Below, piece after piece: positions 32,943 to 46,200 of a stretch of 64,000 bases of DNA. A program made the position numbers and the translations under genes. Origin of the DNA: Hyalangium gracile (GTDB taxonomy: Bacteria; Myxococcota; Myxococcia; Myxococcales; Myxococcaceae); contig NZ_JAHXBG010000023.1 in NCBI RefSeq assembly GCF_020103725.1, positions 62,001 to 126,000 of the forward strand, read 5' to 3'. Every line of letters starts with the position of its first letter. The first letter of the stretch is position 1. Under the pieces are notes generated by a model that was given only the letters and a program-made list of their open reading frames with translations, did no database searches and was not told where the DNA came from.

Positions 32943-33278
32943 TCACCACAGCTCCCCGCGCTGGGTGGTGTCCACGCGCTGCCCCTCGTGCCTCACGGAG
33001 CATATGAGGTGCGCGAGCAGGAAGTCAGTGGAGACGAGCAGCTCTCCGCCCATCCCGGGGTCGAGCAGCTGCGCGTCGAGCACGTCGAACCTCTGCTCGC
33101 GCGCCCGCCGGCTCACGTCGGCAATGGGCTCGCCCTTCGTGATGGAGCCGCAGAAGCGGTCGATGCGGTGCCGCTGGTAGGTGAGATAGAGGAACGGGGC
33201 CAGGCCGCAGCTGCCGATCAGCAATACGGCGGCAATGGCCACCATGCACCCGAAGCCAGGTCGCGAGCGTTGAGTCAT
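32943..33278 (-). CDS. small single-pass membrane protein coupled to cyclase gene
   Basis: A 111-residue protein with one transmembrane helix (residues ~10-30) and a soluble C-terminal part. Its ATG overlaps the stop of the large cyclase gene by 4 bp (ATGA), so both are translated from one message. It may be an accessory membrane partner of the cyclase. No motif recognised. Confidence 0.65.
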   Translation of the reverse strand: MTQRSRPGFGCMVAIAAVLLIGSCGLAPFLYLTYQRHRIDRFCGSITKGEPIADVSRRAREQRFDVLDAQLLDPGMGGELLVSTDFLLAHLICSVRHEGQRVDTTQRGELW

Positions 33279-36200
33279 GGCCCGGTAACGAGGTTCGGTC
33301 GGAGCAGCCACTGCTCCAGCAGCCGCAGCGAGCTGCGCAGATCCGAGGAGGCCGCTGCTGGAGGAGCCCGTCGCGCCCGCTCCAGCCGCTGTCGCGCCGC
33401 CGCCAGGCACTGCTCCGCCTGAGCGGAGAAGACCTCCGTGCGCGCCTTCGCCAGGTCCACCGCGGCGCGCAGCAGGGACACCAGCTCGGTCAAGACAGGG
33501 TCCTCCTTCAGCTCGGGGGTGGCTTCCAGCGAGAGGAAGCTCTCCTGCGCGGTCGAAACCTGGCCCAGCGCGGCGTGCACCGCGGCCAGATGGGCGGAGA
33601 AGCGCAGCATGTGCCAGCGCGACACCTCGGACAGGGTGGCGATGGCTTCACGCAGGTGCGCCTGCGCCTTCGCTGGCTCGCCCAATGCCAGATAGGCACG
33701 CCCCAGCTCGCCGCGCGCGCATGCCTCGACCACGCGGCTGCCGAACTGGCGGCCGATGGGCACTGCCGCCTCCAGGTGCTCGACGGCTTCGGTTGCTCGC
33801 CCCTCCTCCAACAGAAGACAGCCGATGTTCAATCGAGCGGTAGCGTGGCGGAAGCGATCACCCACCTGGGTGGACTTGCTCAGTGCCTCCTCCAGCAGGG
33901 CAACCGCCTCACTCATCCGTCCCAGCTCACCGATGGCGAAGGCGTAGTTGATGAGGAAGGTCAGCTCGAAGGTGGTGTCTCCCAGCCTGCGGAATTGCTC
34001 CAGCGCCGCGTGCAGGTGGGGGACTGCCGCCGTGGCGCCGCTGCGAAACAGCTCGAACAGGCCCAGGTTGCCGACCGCGTAACCTTCCAGCCACTGGTCT
34101 CCGTCCGACGGCAGTGCTTGAGCCTCCAGCACCAGGGTCCATGCCGCGTTCATGTCCCCTTCATGGCGCGCCACCATGGAGAGCTCCACCAACACGCGCT
34201 TCTCCTGCGCCGCCGCTCCCAGCGCATGGAAGGCTCTCCGCGCTTCTTCCAGATCCTCGCGAGCGGCGGCAAGCCGGCCCAGCTCCAGGAGGGCCCGGCC
34301 GCGCACCGCGAGAGCTTCGGCACGCAGCCGTGTGTCCGAGGGGAAGCGGGCGGCCAGCTCCAACGCCCGGTCCAGCCGCTCGAGTGTGAGGTCCATCGGA
34401 CCATGGGCCGTCATGTCCGGCTCGAGCGCGATCAGCCCGCCCAGCGCTCGGTCCAGGGACTCGGGTGTCACCGGGCGCTGAGCCAGGGCGTTGTCACACA
34501 CGGCCAGCAGATTCTCGCGTTCGGCCGAGAGAAGGCGCAGGGCCTCGCCGCCGCTGCTGCCATGCAGCAGGCGGATGAGCATGCGGGCATGCCCCAGGAA
34601 GAAGTCCGCATGCCGGGTGACCACCGCGGTGTGTGCCCCCAGCTCCGCCAGCCGCTCCGAGGCATACTCACGGACGCTCTCGTAGAGGGTCAGGCGCCGC
34701 TCCCCCGTGAAGTCCCCCATGGCCGCGGTCCGAAGCAGCGACTTGGTGCGCAGGGACTGGATCACGTCCAGCACGTCCGGGCTGTCTGGGGGGAGCTCCA
34801 GCACCACCTCGGCGGCCTCCAGGGTGAAGCCGCCACGGAACACCGAGCACTGGGCCAGGGCCTGGCGCTCGGCGGGCTCCAGCAGGTTCCAGCTCCAGTC
34901 GATGGCCCCTCGCAGCGTGGCCTGTCGCGCCGAGGCATCCCGGCGTCCCGCCCGCAGCAGCTCGAAGCGCCGCGACAGGCGCTCGCGAATCTGCCCCACC
35001 CCCAGCACGGGGGTGCGCGCCGCGGCCAGCTCGATGGCCAGCGCGATGCCATCCAGGCGGCGGACGATCTCGGAGACGTGCGGGGCCTCCTGCGCTGTCA
35101 GCACGAAGTCTCCCTGGGCTGCCTGTGCGCGCTGCACGAACAGGCGCACCGCGTCCGAGCGGGAGATGGCCTCCAGCGACGTCTCGTCCTCCGCGGGCAG
35201 TCCCAGCGGGGCCAGATCCAGCACCCACTCACCGGGCAGGCGCATGGCCTCGCGCGAGGTGACGAGGAAGCGCGTGTCGGGCGCCAGCGCCATCCATCGG
35301 CCCAGCGTGGCCGACGTGTGGCTCATGAGGTGCTCCATGTTGTCGAGGATGAGCAGCACCTGCCCCCGGCCCGCCAGCGCGCGGCCGATCTGCTCCGCGG
35401 GCTCCCCCTCCTTGCCGCCGTGGGTGAGATCCACGCCCAGCGCCTGGCCGACGACGTGGCAGATGTCCCCCGCGCTGGTGGCCTCCGTCAGCACACACAG
35501 CCAGACGCCTCCGCTCCAGTGCTGCTGCGAGTTCAGCTGGGTGCTTCCGAAGTGCGTGGCCAGGCGCGTCTTGCCCATGCCGCCAGGCCCCAGGATGGTG
35601 ACGAGCCGTGCGCCCTCCTGGAACCGCTGCCGCAGGACGGCGAGCTCGGACTCGCGCCCCACCAGCGCGCCCGTGACGGAGGGGAGGTTGCCGCGTCGCT
35701 CCTCGAGTGCCCGTTGAGGGCCGAAGCTCCGGTCCGCCAGGGAGGCGGGCAGCACCTCGATCAAGGTGAAGGGCTCCTCGATGCCCTTGAACCGGAACTC
35801 CCCCAGGGCCCGCACCGCGGGGTGGCCCACCTCGTCGAGTCGGTGGGCCAGCTGGGACCAGGCCGCGCCGCTCAGGAGGATCTGCCCCCCGTGGCCCGCA
35901 TCCGACACGCGGGCCGCCACGTTCACCGTGCGGCCGAAGTAGTCGGCCCGACCGGTGTGCTCGTCGATGCGGCACTCGGCCTGCCCCAGGTGCACACCCA
36001 TGCGGACGCGGAGGCCTCGGTACAGCGCACGCCCTTGCGGCCCGCGCTCCTCGGCGGCCTGGGGATGGGCGAGCAGCGCGGCGGGCCAGGGCGCCTGCAG
36101 CAGCGCCTCCTGCGCCTCCAGGCACCAGCGCACGGCCTCCGTGACGGACGGGAAGGCCACCATGAAGGAGTCGCCCTGGGTCTTCACCTCATAGCCAGGG

Positions 36201-36403
36201 GTCGTGGACAGCCGCGCGCGCAGCACCCGGTTGTGTACGTCCAGCGCCGCCTGCATGGCCTCGCCACACTGCTCCCACAGCTGCGTGGAGCTCTGCACGT
36301 CGGTGAAGACGAAGACCACCGTGCCGGTAGGGACCGGAAGGGGACCTGGAGGGGGGGAACTCCCCAAGGTGTCACCGGCGGGAGACAGGGTTCGCGCGGG
36401 CAT
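33275..36403 (-). CDS. class III adenylate cyclase-NTPase-TPR regulator
   Basis: A 1,042-residue regulatory protein. Residues ~28-200 are a class III nucleotide cyclase: metal Asp D35 in FTDVQSS, K74 and D78 in KTQGDSF, and the transition-state pair in YFGRTVNVAARV, all intact, so it is likely to make cAMP. A STAND/NB-ARC-type ATPase follows with Walker A GPGGMGKTR (~270) and a Walker B-like LLILDN. The C-terminal ~400 residues are TPR-like helical repeats. This cyclase-STAND-TPR layout occurs in signalling regulators of actinobacteria and myxobacteria; the stimulus is unknown. It is followed by the overlapping small membrane gene. Confidence 0.88.
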   Translation of the reverse strand: MPARTLSPAGDTLGSSPPPGPLPVPTGTVVFVFTDVQSSTQLWEQCGEAMQAALDVHNRVLRARLSTTPGYEVKTQGDSFMVAFPSVTEAVRWCLEAQEALLQAPWPAALLAHPQAAEERGPQGRALYRGLRVRMGVHLGQAECRIDEHTGRADYFGRTVNVAARVSDAGHGGQILLSGAAWSQLAHRLDEVGHPAVRALGEFRFKGIEEPFTLIEVLPASLADRSFGPQRALEERRGNLPSVTGALVGRESELAVLRQRFQEGARLVTILGPGGMGKTRLATHFGSTQLNSQQHWSGGVWLCVLTEATSAGDICHVVGQALGVDLTHGGKEGEPAEQIGRALAGRGQVLLILDNMEHLMSHTSATLGRWMALAPDTRFLVTSREAMRLPGEWVLDLAPLGLPAEDETSLEAISRSDAVRLFVQRAQAAQGDFVLTAQEAPHVSEIVRRLDGIALAIELAAARTPVLGVGQIRERLSRRFELLRAGRRDASARQATLRGAIDWSWNLLEPAERQALAQCSVFRGGFTLEAAEVVLELPPDSPDVLDVIQSLRTKSLLRTAAMGDFTGERRLTLYESVREYASERLAELGAHTAVVTRHADFFLGHARMLIRLLHGSSGGEALRLLSAERENLLAVCDNALAQRPVTPESLDRALGGLIALEPDMTAHGPMDLTLERLDRALELAARFPSDTRLRAEALAVRGRALLELGRLAAAREDLEEARRAFHALGAAAQEKRVLVELSMVARHEGDMNAAWTLVLEAQALPSDGDQWLEGYAVGNLGLFELFRSGATAAVPHLHAALEQFRRLGDTTFELTFLINYAFAIGELGRMSEAVALLEEALSKSTQVGDRFRHATARLNIGCLLLEEGRATEAVEHLEAAVPIGRQFGSRVVEACARGELGRAYLALGEPAKAQAHLREAIATLSEVSRWHMLRFSAHLAAVHAALGQVSTAQESFLSLEATPELKEDPVLTELVSLLRAAVDLAKARTEVFSAQAEQCLAAARQRLERARRAPPAAASSDLRSSLRLLEQWLLRPNLVTGP

Positions 36404-36892
36404 GGCGAGGCGGGGCGGTTGCAGGGCGGCCCTGAGAAGAAGGAGTGGCTCGCGCCGGGAGGAGAGGCTCTCCCTCCAAGCGCCGGAGTTCGCAGGGTAG
36501 CGGCATTTGGACGCCTCCGTCGTGCTGGATTGGTGGGGGCGGTTCGTGGCCCCGGAGGGTGCCGCCTCAGCGGTGCTTTACCACCGGTTCATTCTGTCAG
36601 ACCCGTCGGACATGGGTGAAGGCGTGGCCCCCTTGTTTCCGGGAATTGGGAGAGGACCTGGCAGGGAGTGTCACGGTCGAGGGACAGGACGGCACGGGTC
36701 CGGTGTTCCACCGGGCATCCCGGGGGGAGCGCGGAGGAGGGCTGGGGAGGACGCCGTCGTGGTGGGTTGCGGCCAGGGATTGCTGGGGTGCTGCCCCAGC
36801 GGATCGTTGTGGCCAGGCTGTTTTGTCAGACCCCTCTGGTTGGATGCGCTCATTGGTTGGACGGCACCTACGAAACCCAGGAGGGGAAAATC
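36404..36892. other. intergenic region with paired TGTCAGACCC motifs (489 bp)
   Basis: No gene seen. It lies between divergent genes and should contain both promoters. The 10-mer TGTCAGACCC occurs twice on the plus strand, at 36595-36604 and 36824-36833, 229 bp apart, with similar flanks (TCTGTCAG.. and TTTGTCAG..). The second copy is ~60 bp upstream of the lipoprotein ATG, a plausible promoter element. A strong AGGAGGGGA ribosome-binding site stands at 36879-36887. Confidence 0.5.
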
Positions 36893-37822
36893 ATGGAATT
36901 CCTTACGAAGCGGATCAGCTACACGCAGCGCATGAGCCGGATGGCCACCCTGGTTCTGGTCATGGGCAGCGTGGCGTGTGGACCCATGGAGAACGCGACC
37001 GGGACCGTCGAGGCCCCGAGCACCCACGAGCAGGAACTGGCGGGGGAGAACGGGGTGACGCTGAACGGAGTGACGTTGAATGGAGTGACGCTCAACGGGT
37101 TGGCGATGAACGGCCTGGGGACGGCCGACTTCGCTGGCTGGTTCGCTCAGGATACGGCGCTGAACTCCATGGTGATGAAGTACGTGGTGAAGTGCGCGGC
37201 GCCGGCGGGGCAGAGCCGCAGCTATCAGGATGCGTCCACGGGTACTACCTACACGTGGCAGGGCAGCCTGGGCCTGGCTCCGGATTGGGCCAGTGGCCAG
37301 CAGATGACCGAGGCGGAGCAGCAACTGGTGTCCGCGTGCCTGGCGGCCCACGTCAACAAGTATGGGATGCACGTGCCCCTCTCCGTGCTGGGGCGCACCG
37401 CTCGGCAGCAGCCCATTGCCTACAGCTCCGAGGAACTGCAGACCTTCCGCCGGCGTGAGGCGTGCTTCTTCGGCAACCTCTTCACGGGCGAGGGCGTCTT
37501 CGCCGGCACGGACGGCCTGTACCTGAACGACTGGGAGAGCAGCACGCGCGCCTGCGGCCTCACCACCCTCGAGGGTGCCCAGGTGTCCCAGTGCAGCCCC
37601 ATCGTCCATGTGGAGAGCTGCGATGAGCTCTGCACGCTGGATCCGTCCGGGCTGTTCTACACGGAGTGCACGTACAACGGCCGCACCTACCTGCCGCTCA
37701 CCACGCGGATCCGTCCGGAGGAAATCTCGGTGTGTGGTGACGGTGTGTGCCAGGTGTCCGAGAGCTGCGGCACGGGCTCCGAGGCCAACAACTGCATGAC
37801 GGACTGCGGCGCCTGCCAGTGA
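36893..37822 (+). CDS. secreted lipoprotein with GVTLN repeats and Cys-rich tail
   Basis: A 309-residue protein. A basic N-terminus and hydrophobic stretch lead to a lipobox (GSVAC), so it is probably lipidated. Near residue 55 come three GVTLN pentapeptides and a GLAMN variant, a short tandem repeat that recurs in myxobacterial exported proteins. The body is a soluble domain with several Cys pairs. The tail CGDGVCQVSESCGT...CMTDCGAC resembles the Cys-rich C-termini of myxobacterial surface proteins. No catalytic motif. The ATG at 36893 has an excellent ribosome-binding site. Confidence 0.75.
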   Translation: MEFLTKRISYTQRMSRMATLVLVMGSVACGPMENATGTVEAPSTHEQELAGENGVTLNGVTLNGVTLNGLAMNGLGTADFAGWFAQDTALNSMVMKYVVKCAAPAGQSRSYQDASTGTTYTWQGSLGLAPDWASGQQMTEAEQQLVSACLAAHVNKYGMHVPLSVLGRTARQQPIAYSSEELQTFRRREACFFGNLFTGEGVFAGTDGLYLNDWESSTRACGLTTLEGAQVSQCSPIVHVESCDELCTLDPSGLFYTECTYNGRTYLPLTTRIRPEEISVCGDGVCQVSESCGTGSEANNCMTDCGACQ

Positions 37823-37878
37823 GTTGCAGGGCTCGGGCGGGCTAGACTGGGAGGGCTCGTGTTTCGCGGGAGCCCGCC

Positions 37879-39072
37879 ATGGACGAGAAGCCCATCCAGA
37901 ACTGTGAGGTGCGCTTCCAGTTCCGGTGCCCGAAGCAGTGGGAAGCCCTGCGGGAGACCTCCGAGCCTGGAGTTCGCTCCTGCAGCCAGTGCCAGAAGCA
38001 GGTGTATCTGTGTCAGAGCACGCAGGAGGTCGCCGAGCACGCTCGAGCAGGCCACTGCGTCGCGGTGCCCCGGTGGGTCGCCGCTCCGAAGGACTCCCCG
38101 GCGGACTTCGAGCAGGTGCAGGCCCTGGCCCAAGAGCACGGGCTGCGCGCCATCCGCCTGGATGCCGCCGAGCCGGCCTCGGACGTCGTCAAGCTGGTGC
38201 CGATGGATGTGGCCCGGAAGCACGGCTTGATTCCCGTGGGGCGCGATGGGAGCACGCTCCTCGTGGCCATGAGCCGCCCTGCCGACACCCATGCCATCGA
38301 CGACGTGAAGTTCCTCACGGGCTACCACGTGGAGGTGGTGCTGGCTTCCCGGCAGGAGATCGAGAGGGCCCTGAATCGGGCGGATGAAGCGAACGCGCCT
38401 TACATGGAGCTGGGCGTCGTCGCCTGCTACGACGAACCCGAGCCCGAGCCTGAGCCCGATCTGCTGAAGGGGCCCGTCGGCAAGCTCATCCGTGGGGTGA
38501 TGCGCGACATCCACCGGAACAAGGCGAGCCAGGCCCGGATCGAGGCCACGGACACCCGCATGGTCGTTCAATACGAGACGGAAGGGGGACTGCGGGAGGG
38601 CATGCGGTTCCCGCTGAAGCTCCGAGAGGAGCTGCTGCGCCAGCTGCGCCATGCGTCCGGCGCCGGAGCAGGCCATGAAGGGCAGCTCCAGCTCCAGCTG
38701 TCAGGCCAGCCCCTCCGCTTCCAGGTCCTCATCCAGGCCGTGGGTTCGCGCGAGCAGGTGGTGCTCGTACCGTTGGAGAAGTACACGAGCCCCGAGCTCT
38801 ATCTCGTCACCGGAACGGGGGCGGAGATACCGGTGACTGGTGAGCGCTTTGTCATCGGTCGGACCGAGGGCAGTGATTTTCGGCCCGACTCGCTCATCCT
38901 CTCCCGTCGGCACGCGGTCATCCTTCGCGAGGGGGACGACTACTTCCTCGAGGATCTGGCCTCCAGCAGCGGCACATGGCTCAACCACGAGCTCATCCTG
39001 GGGCGCCGCCAGCTCTCGGAGGGAGACGAGATCTCCCTGGCCGACGTGAAGCTTCGCGCCCGGTTCCGCTGA
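37879..39072 (+). CDS. T2SSE_N-FHA fusion protein with zinc-binding N-terminus
   Basis: A 397-residue cytoplasmic protein. Residues 1-65 carry a Cys motif set (CPKQW, CSQCQ, CQS, HC) that is probably a zinc ribbon. Residues ~75-175 match the N-terminal domain of GspE-type ATPases (VKLVPMDVARKHGLIPVGRDG... FLTGYHVEVVLA), but the ATPase is missing. A degenerate middle region (~190-310) follows. Residues ~320-397 are an FHA domain (FVIGRTEGSDF, LSRRHAVI, SSSGTWLN), a phosphothreonine reader. The Ser/Thr kinase gene follows 389 bp downstream, a likely partner. It probably docks a secretion or motility machine to phosphosignalling. Confidence 0.75.
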   Translation: MDEKPIQNCEVRFQFRCPKQWEALRETSEPGVRSCSQCQKQVYLCQSTQEVAEHARAGHCVAVPRWVAAPKDSPADFEQVQALAQEHGLRAIRLDAAEPASDVVKLVPMDVARKHGLIPVGRDGSTLLVAMSRPADTHAIDDVKFLTGYHVEVVLASRQEIERALNRADEANAPYMELGVVACYDEPEPEPEPDLLKGPVGKLIRGVMRDIHRNKASQARIEATDTRMVVQYETEGGLREGMRFPLKLREELLRQLRHASGAGAGHEGQLQLQLSGQPLRFQVLIQAVGSREQVVLVPLEKYTSPELYLVTGTGAEIPVTGERFVIGRTEGSDFRPDSLILSRRHAVILREGDDYFLEDLASSSGTWLNHELILGRRQLSEGDEISLADVKLRARFR

Positions 39073-39461
39073 GACGCAGGGCGCAGCGGCCTCTCGATTG
39101 GCAGGCAAGGAGCCGGGAGCCAGTGTCTGTGGCTGAGTAGGTCCGAAGCACTTGTCGCACCTTGGAGAGAGGCTCTTGTGCCAAGGCAACTGCCGGGCCA
39201 GGGAGGCGCCCTGTTCGCGGACCAGTCGCGAACTGGTATGACAAGCAGACCAGTTCGGACTGAGTGCGACCGGCAGGAGGGCGGACCGGACGCGGGGGCG
39301 GATTTGGACCCTCCGTCCGTTTCAGGTGGCAAAGCCTCTTCGGTGTCCCGCGCCGTGGTCCCTACAGTTGGAAGACAGCGTTTCACTCGGAGTGGCTCGG
39401 TGGCGGTGGGCCTCCCACCCCAGGCCTTCCTGGATGATTCCCTGATAGCTTCCGCGCCGCC
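39073..39461. other. intergenic region, mostly dispersed repeat B (389 bp)
   Basis: Between the FHA gene and the kinase gene. About 206 bp (39133-39338) is copy B of the dispersed repeat. The remaining 120 bp before the kinase start should contain its promoter, but no clear -35/-10 hexamers are seen. Confidence 0.5.
39133..39338 (-). repeat. dispersed repeat, copy B
   Basis: Inverted relative to copy A (20506-20710). The 31-bp core at 39228-39258 is identical to copy A, with palindromic arms AACTGGT/ACCAGTT and the FadR-like sequence TGGTATGACAA. Outside the core the copies differ by substitutions and small gaps, so they are old or diverged members of a family. Confidence 0.7.
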
Positions 39462-41051
39462 ATGGAAGACACCCTCGCCTCCGATCCGCGCATCGGGAAG
39501 ATCCTGCAGGGGCGCTACCGGATCCTCGAGAGAGTCGCCGCCGGTGGCATGGGCGTGGTGTACCGCGGCGAGCGGCTCGAGCTGGGCCGGGCCGTGGCCA
39601 TCAAGTTCCTCCACGGCTGGGTGGCGGAGGATCCGAGCACCCAGAAGCGGTTCCGGATCGAAGCCCAGGCGATGAGCCAGCTGTCCCATCCGTGCTGCGT
39701 CTCGATCATCGACTTTGGCGTGGAGGGCGGTGCGCCCTTCATGGTGATGGACTTCATCACGGGAGCGACGCTGCGCTCACGGGTGCAGGCGGGCGGGCCG
39801 CTGTCCGTGAAGCAGGCGCTGAGCATCGTGCGTCAGGTGCTGGCCGGGCTGGCCCACGCACATGAGCGAGGCATCGTCCATCGGGACATCAAGCCGGACA
39901 ACATCGTCCTGACCGAGGTCACCGGGCTCGGGGCTCAGGTGCGCATCCTCGACTTCGGGCTGGCCAGGCTGCGGGACACGGCGACGAGCCTGACGCTCGG
40001 GATGCCCGTGGGGACGCCCAGCTACATGGCCCCCGAGCAGATCCGCGGCGAGGAGGTCGATGCTCGGACGGACCTCTACTCGGTCGGAGTGCTGCTCTTC
40101 GAGCTGCTCACGGGGCAGAAGCCCTTCAATGGGGAGCGGTCCGCGGCGGTGATGCTCCAGCACCAGGAAGCCCCGCCGCCGTCCCTGGGCAGTGTCCTGC
40201 CTGGGGCGGGGTTCTCCCAGCCGTTGGAGGCGCTCGTGGCCAAGGCCATGGCCAAGGAGCCGGGGAACCGCTTCCAGGCGGCCGCGGACTTCGCCGCCGC
40301 GCTGGAGGCATTGCCCGAGGTGGCCGTCACGCCAGCGCCCACCCCGGTGCCGACGCCTCCCGCGCCTCGGCCGCTGGACGCGGGCGTGGTCTCTGCCCCG
40401 GCGCCCTCGGGGGCTCCGGTGAGCGCCCGGCGCGGCAAGCGAGCACTGCTGGGGATGGGGGCGGTCGGCCTGCTCCTGGTCGGAGGCGGCGCCGTGCTGC
40501 TCTGGCCTGAGGCCCGGACCGAGCCGCCGGTCTCGAGCCCACAGCCCGCGACCGTGAAGCCCGCCACTGCTCCGGAGCCGCCACCGGCCGGACCAGAGAA
40601 GAAGGAGGCTGCTGGAGGCCCTTCTCCCACCGTTACACCGGAGCAGCTGCCCGGCATCGAGCAGATCGAACGCTGGGTGAGGGACGGGCGTCGTGATCAG
40701 GCCTTGCGGGCGCTCGGCCAGCTCCGCGCGAAGTACCCCACGAGCGCCTATGCCCCCTTCCTCGAGGGGCAGGTCAACTTCGACAATCTCCGCTGGGTGG
40801 ATGGGCTTGCCTCCTACGGAGCGGCCATCCGCAACAACCCCGACTACCGCTCGGAGCCCACGCTCATTCGCGACCTCATCCGCTGTCTGGTGAGTGACCG
40901 CTTCCATACGAAGTGCGGGGAGTTCCTCGTCCGGGAGGTGGGAGCTCCCGCGGCTCCGCTCCTCGAGGAGGCCGCGCGCGCGGATGAATACGCCAACGTT
41001 CGCACCCGTGCGGCCAGGCTCCTTCCCAAGGTGGCCCAGCAGAAGCGCTGA
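39462..41051 (+). CDS. eukaryote-like Ser/Thr protein kinase
   Basis: A 529-residue Hanks-type kinase. Residues ~19-280 carry the full catalytic set: Gly-rich loop AAGGMGVVY (26-34), K48 in VAIK, HRDIKPDN catalytic loop, DFG, and APE in YMAPEQ. A Pro/Ala-rich linker follows, then a single transmembrane helix (~328-345, LLGMGAVGLLLVGGGAVLLW). The C-terminal ~130 residues after another Pro-rich linker look TPR-like (helical repeat QALRALGQLRAKYPTS...) and would be extracytoplasmic. A sensor kinase with an external binding domain is the usual reading. The FHA gene upstream is a likely substrate or reader. Confidence 0.93.
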   Translation: MEDTLASDPRIGKILQGRYRILERVAAGGMGVVYRGERLELGRAVAIKFLHGWVAEDPSTQKRFRIEAQAMSQLSHPCCVSIIDFGVEGGAPFMVMDFITGATLRSRVQAGGPLSVKQALSIVRQVLAGLAHAHERGIVHRDIKPDNIVLTEVTGLGAQVRILDFGLARLRDTATSLTLGMPVGTPSYMAPEQIRGEEVDARTDLYSVGVLLFELLTGQKPFNGERSAAVMLQHQEAPPPSLGSVLPGAGFSQPLEALVAKAMAKEPGNRFQAAADFAAALEALPEVAVTPAPTPVPTPPAPRPLDAGVVSAPAPSGAPVSARRGKRALLGMGAVGLLLVGGGAVLLWPEARTEPPVSSPQPATVKPATAPEPPPAGPEKKEAAGGPSPTVTPEQLPGIEQIERWVRDGRRDQALRALGQLRAKYPTSAYAPFLEGQVNFDNLRWVDGLASYGAAIRNNPDYRSEPTLIRDLIRCLVSDRFHTKCGEFLVREVGAPAAPLLEEAARADEYANVRTRAARLLPKVAQQKR

Positions 41052-41260
41052 GGGGGGAAGGGCGCCCATTCCGGCACTCCGCCGAAGCGGATCCAGCGGA
41101 AAGTGTGAGAAAGGAGCGCGAGAGGGAAGGCAGGTCAAGCCCTTCTGGCCGCCCGGCTGTCGCAGGGCGTTCAGTGGCTGCCAGCGCGCGCGGGAAGCTG
41201 CTGCTCCCAGGCTCGCCCCGGTCTAGGTTTCGGCGCGAACCACTCCTTAGGAGCAGAACC

Positions 41261-43219
<1,959 letters not shown>

Positions 43220-43223
43220 CCCC

Positions 43224-43514
43224 ATGGACGTCTCCGACACCAGAACCCTCGACCCGACCGTCGTCCTGCTCATCATCGCGGTGCTCGTGATGGTGGGCGC
43301 GGCGGTGGTCCTGAATCGGCGCCAGGGCGAGAACGTCAGCTCCGACGACAAGAAGCAGGAGCCGGCCTGGCAAGGGCCGCTCCCGGATCCGGACGAGCCG
43401 GAGCTGAGGGCGCTGCTCAACGACGGCCGGCTCATCGAGGCCATCAAGCTCGTCCGTGCGCGCACGGGCATGGGCCTCAAGGAGGCCAAGGAGTACGTCG
43501 ACCGGTTCAGCTAG
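43224..43514 (+). CDS. membrane-anchored ribosomal L7/L12 C-terminal-like protein
   Basis: A 96-residue protein. Residues ~10-30 form one transmembrane helix (TVVLLIIAVLVMVGAAVVL), followed by a short linker and a C-terminal stretch LIEAIKLVRARTGMGLKEAKEYVD. That stretch matches the helix-turn of the ribosomal protein L7/L12 C-terminal domain, the part that recruits translation factors. Similar small proteins exist in several bacteria with unknown roles. It starts 4 bp after the M3 peptidase stop, so coupling is probable. Confidence 0.7.
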   Translation: MDVSDTRTLDPTVVLLIIAVLVMVGAAVVLNRRQGENVSSDDKKQEPAWQGPLPDPDEPELRALLNDGRLIEAIKLVRARTGMGLKEAKEYVDRFS

Positions 43515-43528
43515 TCAGGGCGCGCCGC

Positions 43529-46030
<2,502 letters not shown>

Positions 46031-46200
46031 CGAAGGAGATCCTCTCTTGCGCGGCCGTGTCCAGAGGGGGTGCCTCCACGGCCGGAACCCTTCGTTTATC
46101 GCGAGTGGCCTGCCTGCTCCACCCTTCCGTGAGGGTCTGCTAAAAGGACGGCTGGAAGTCGGGGGGCCACCCTGCATGCGCGCCAGGAGGCCAGCAGCCC

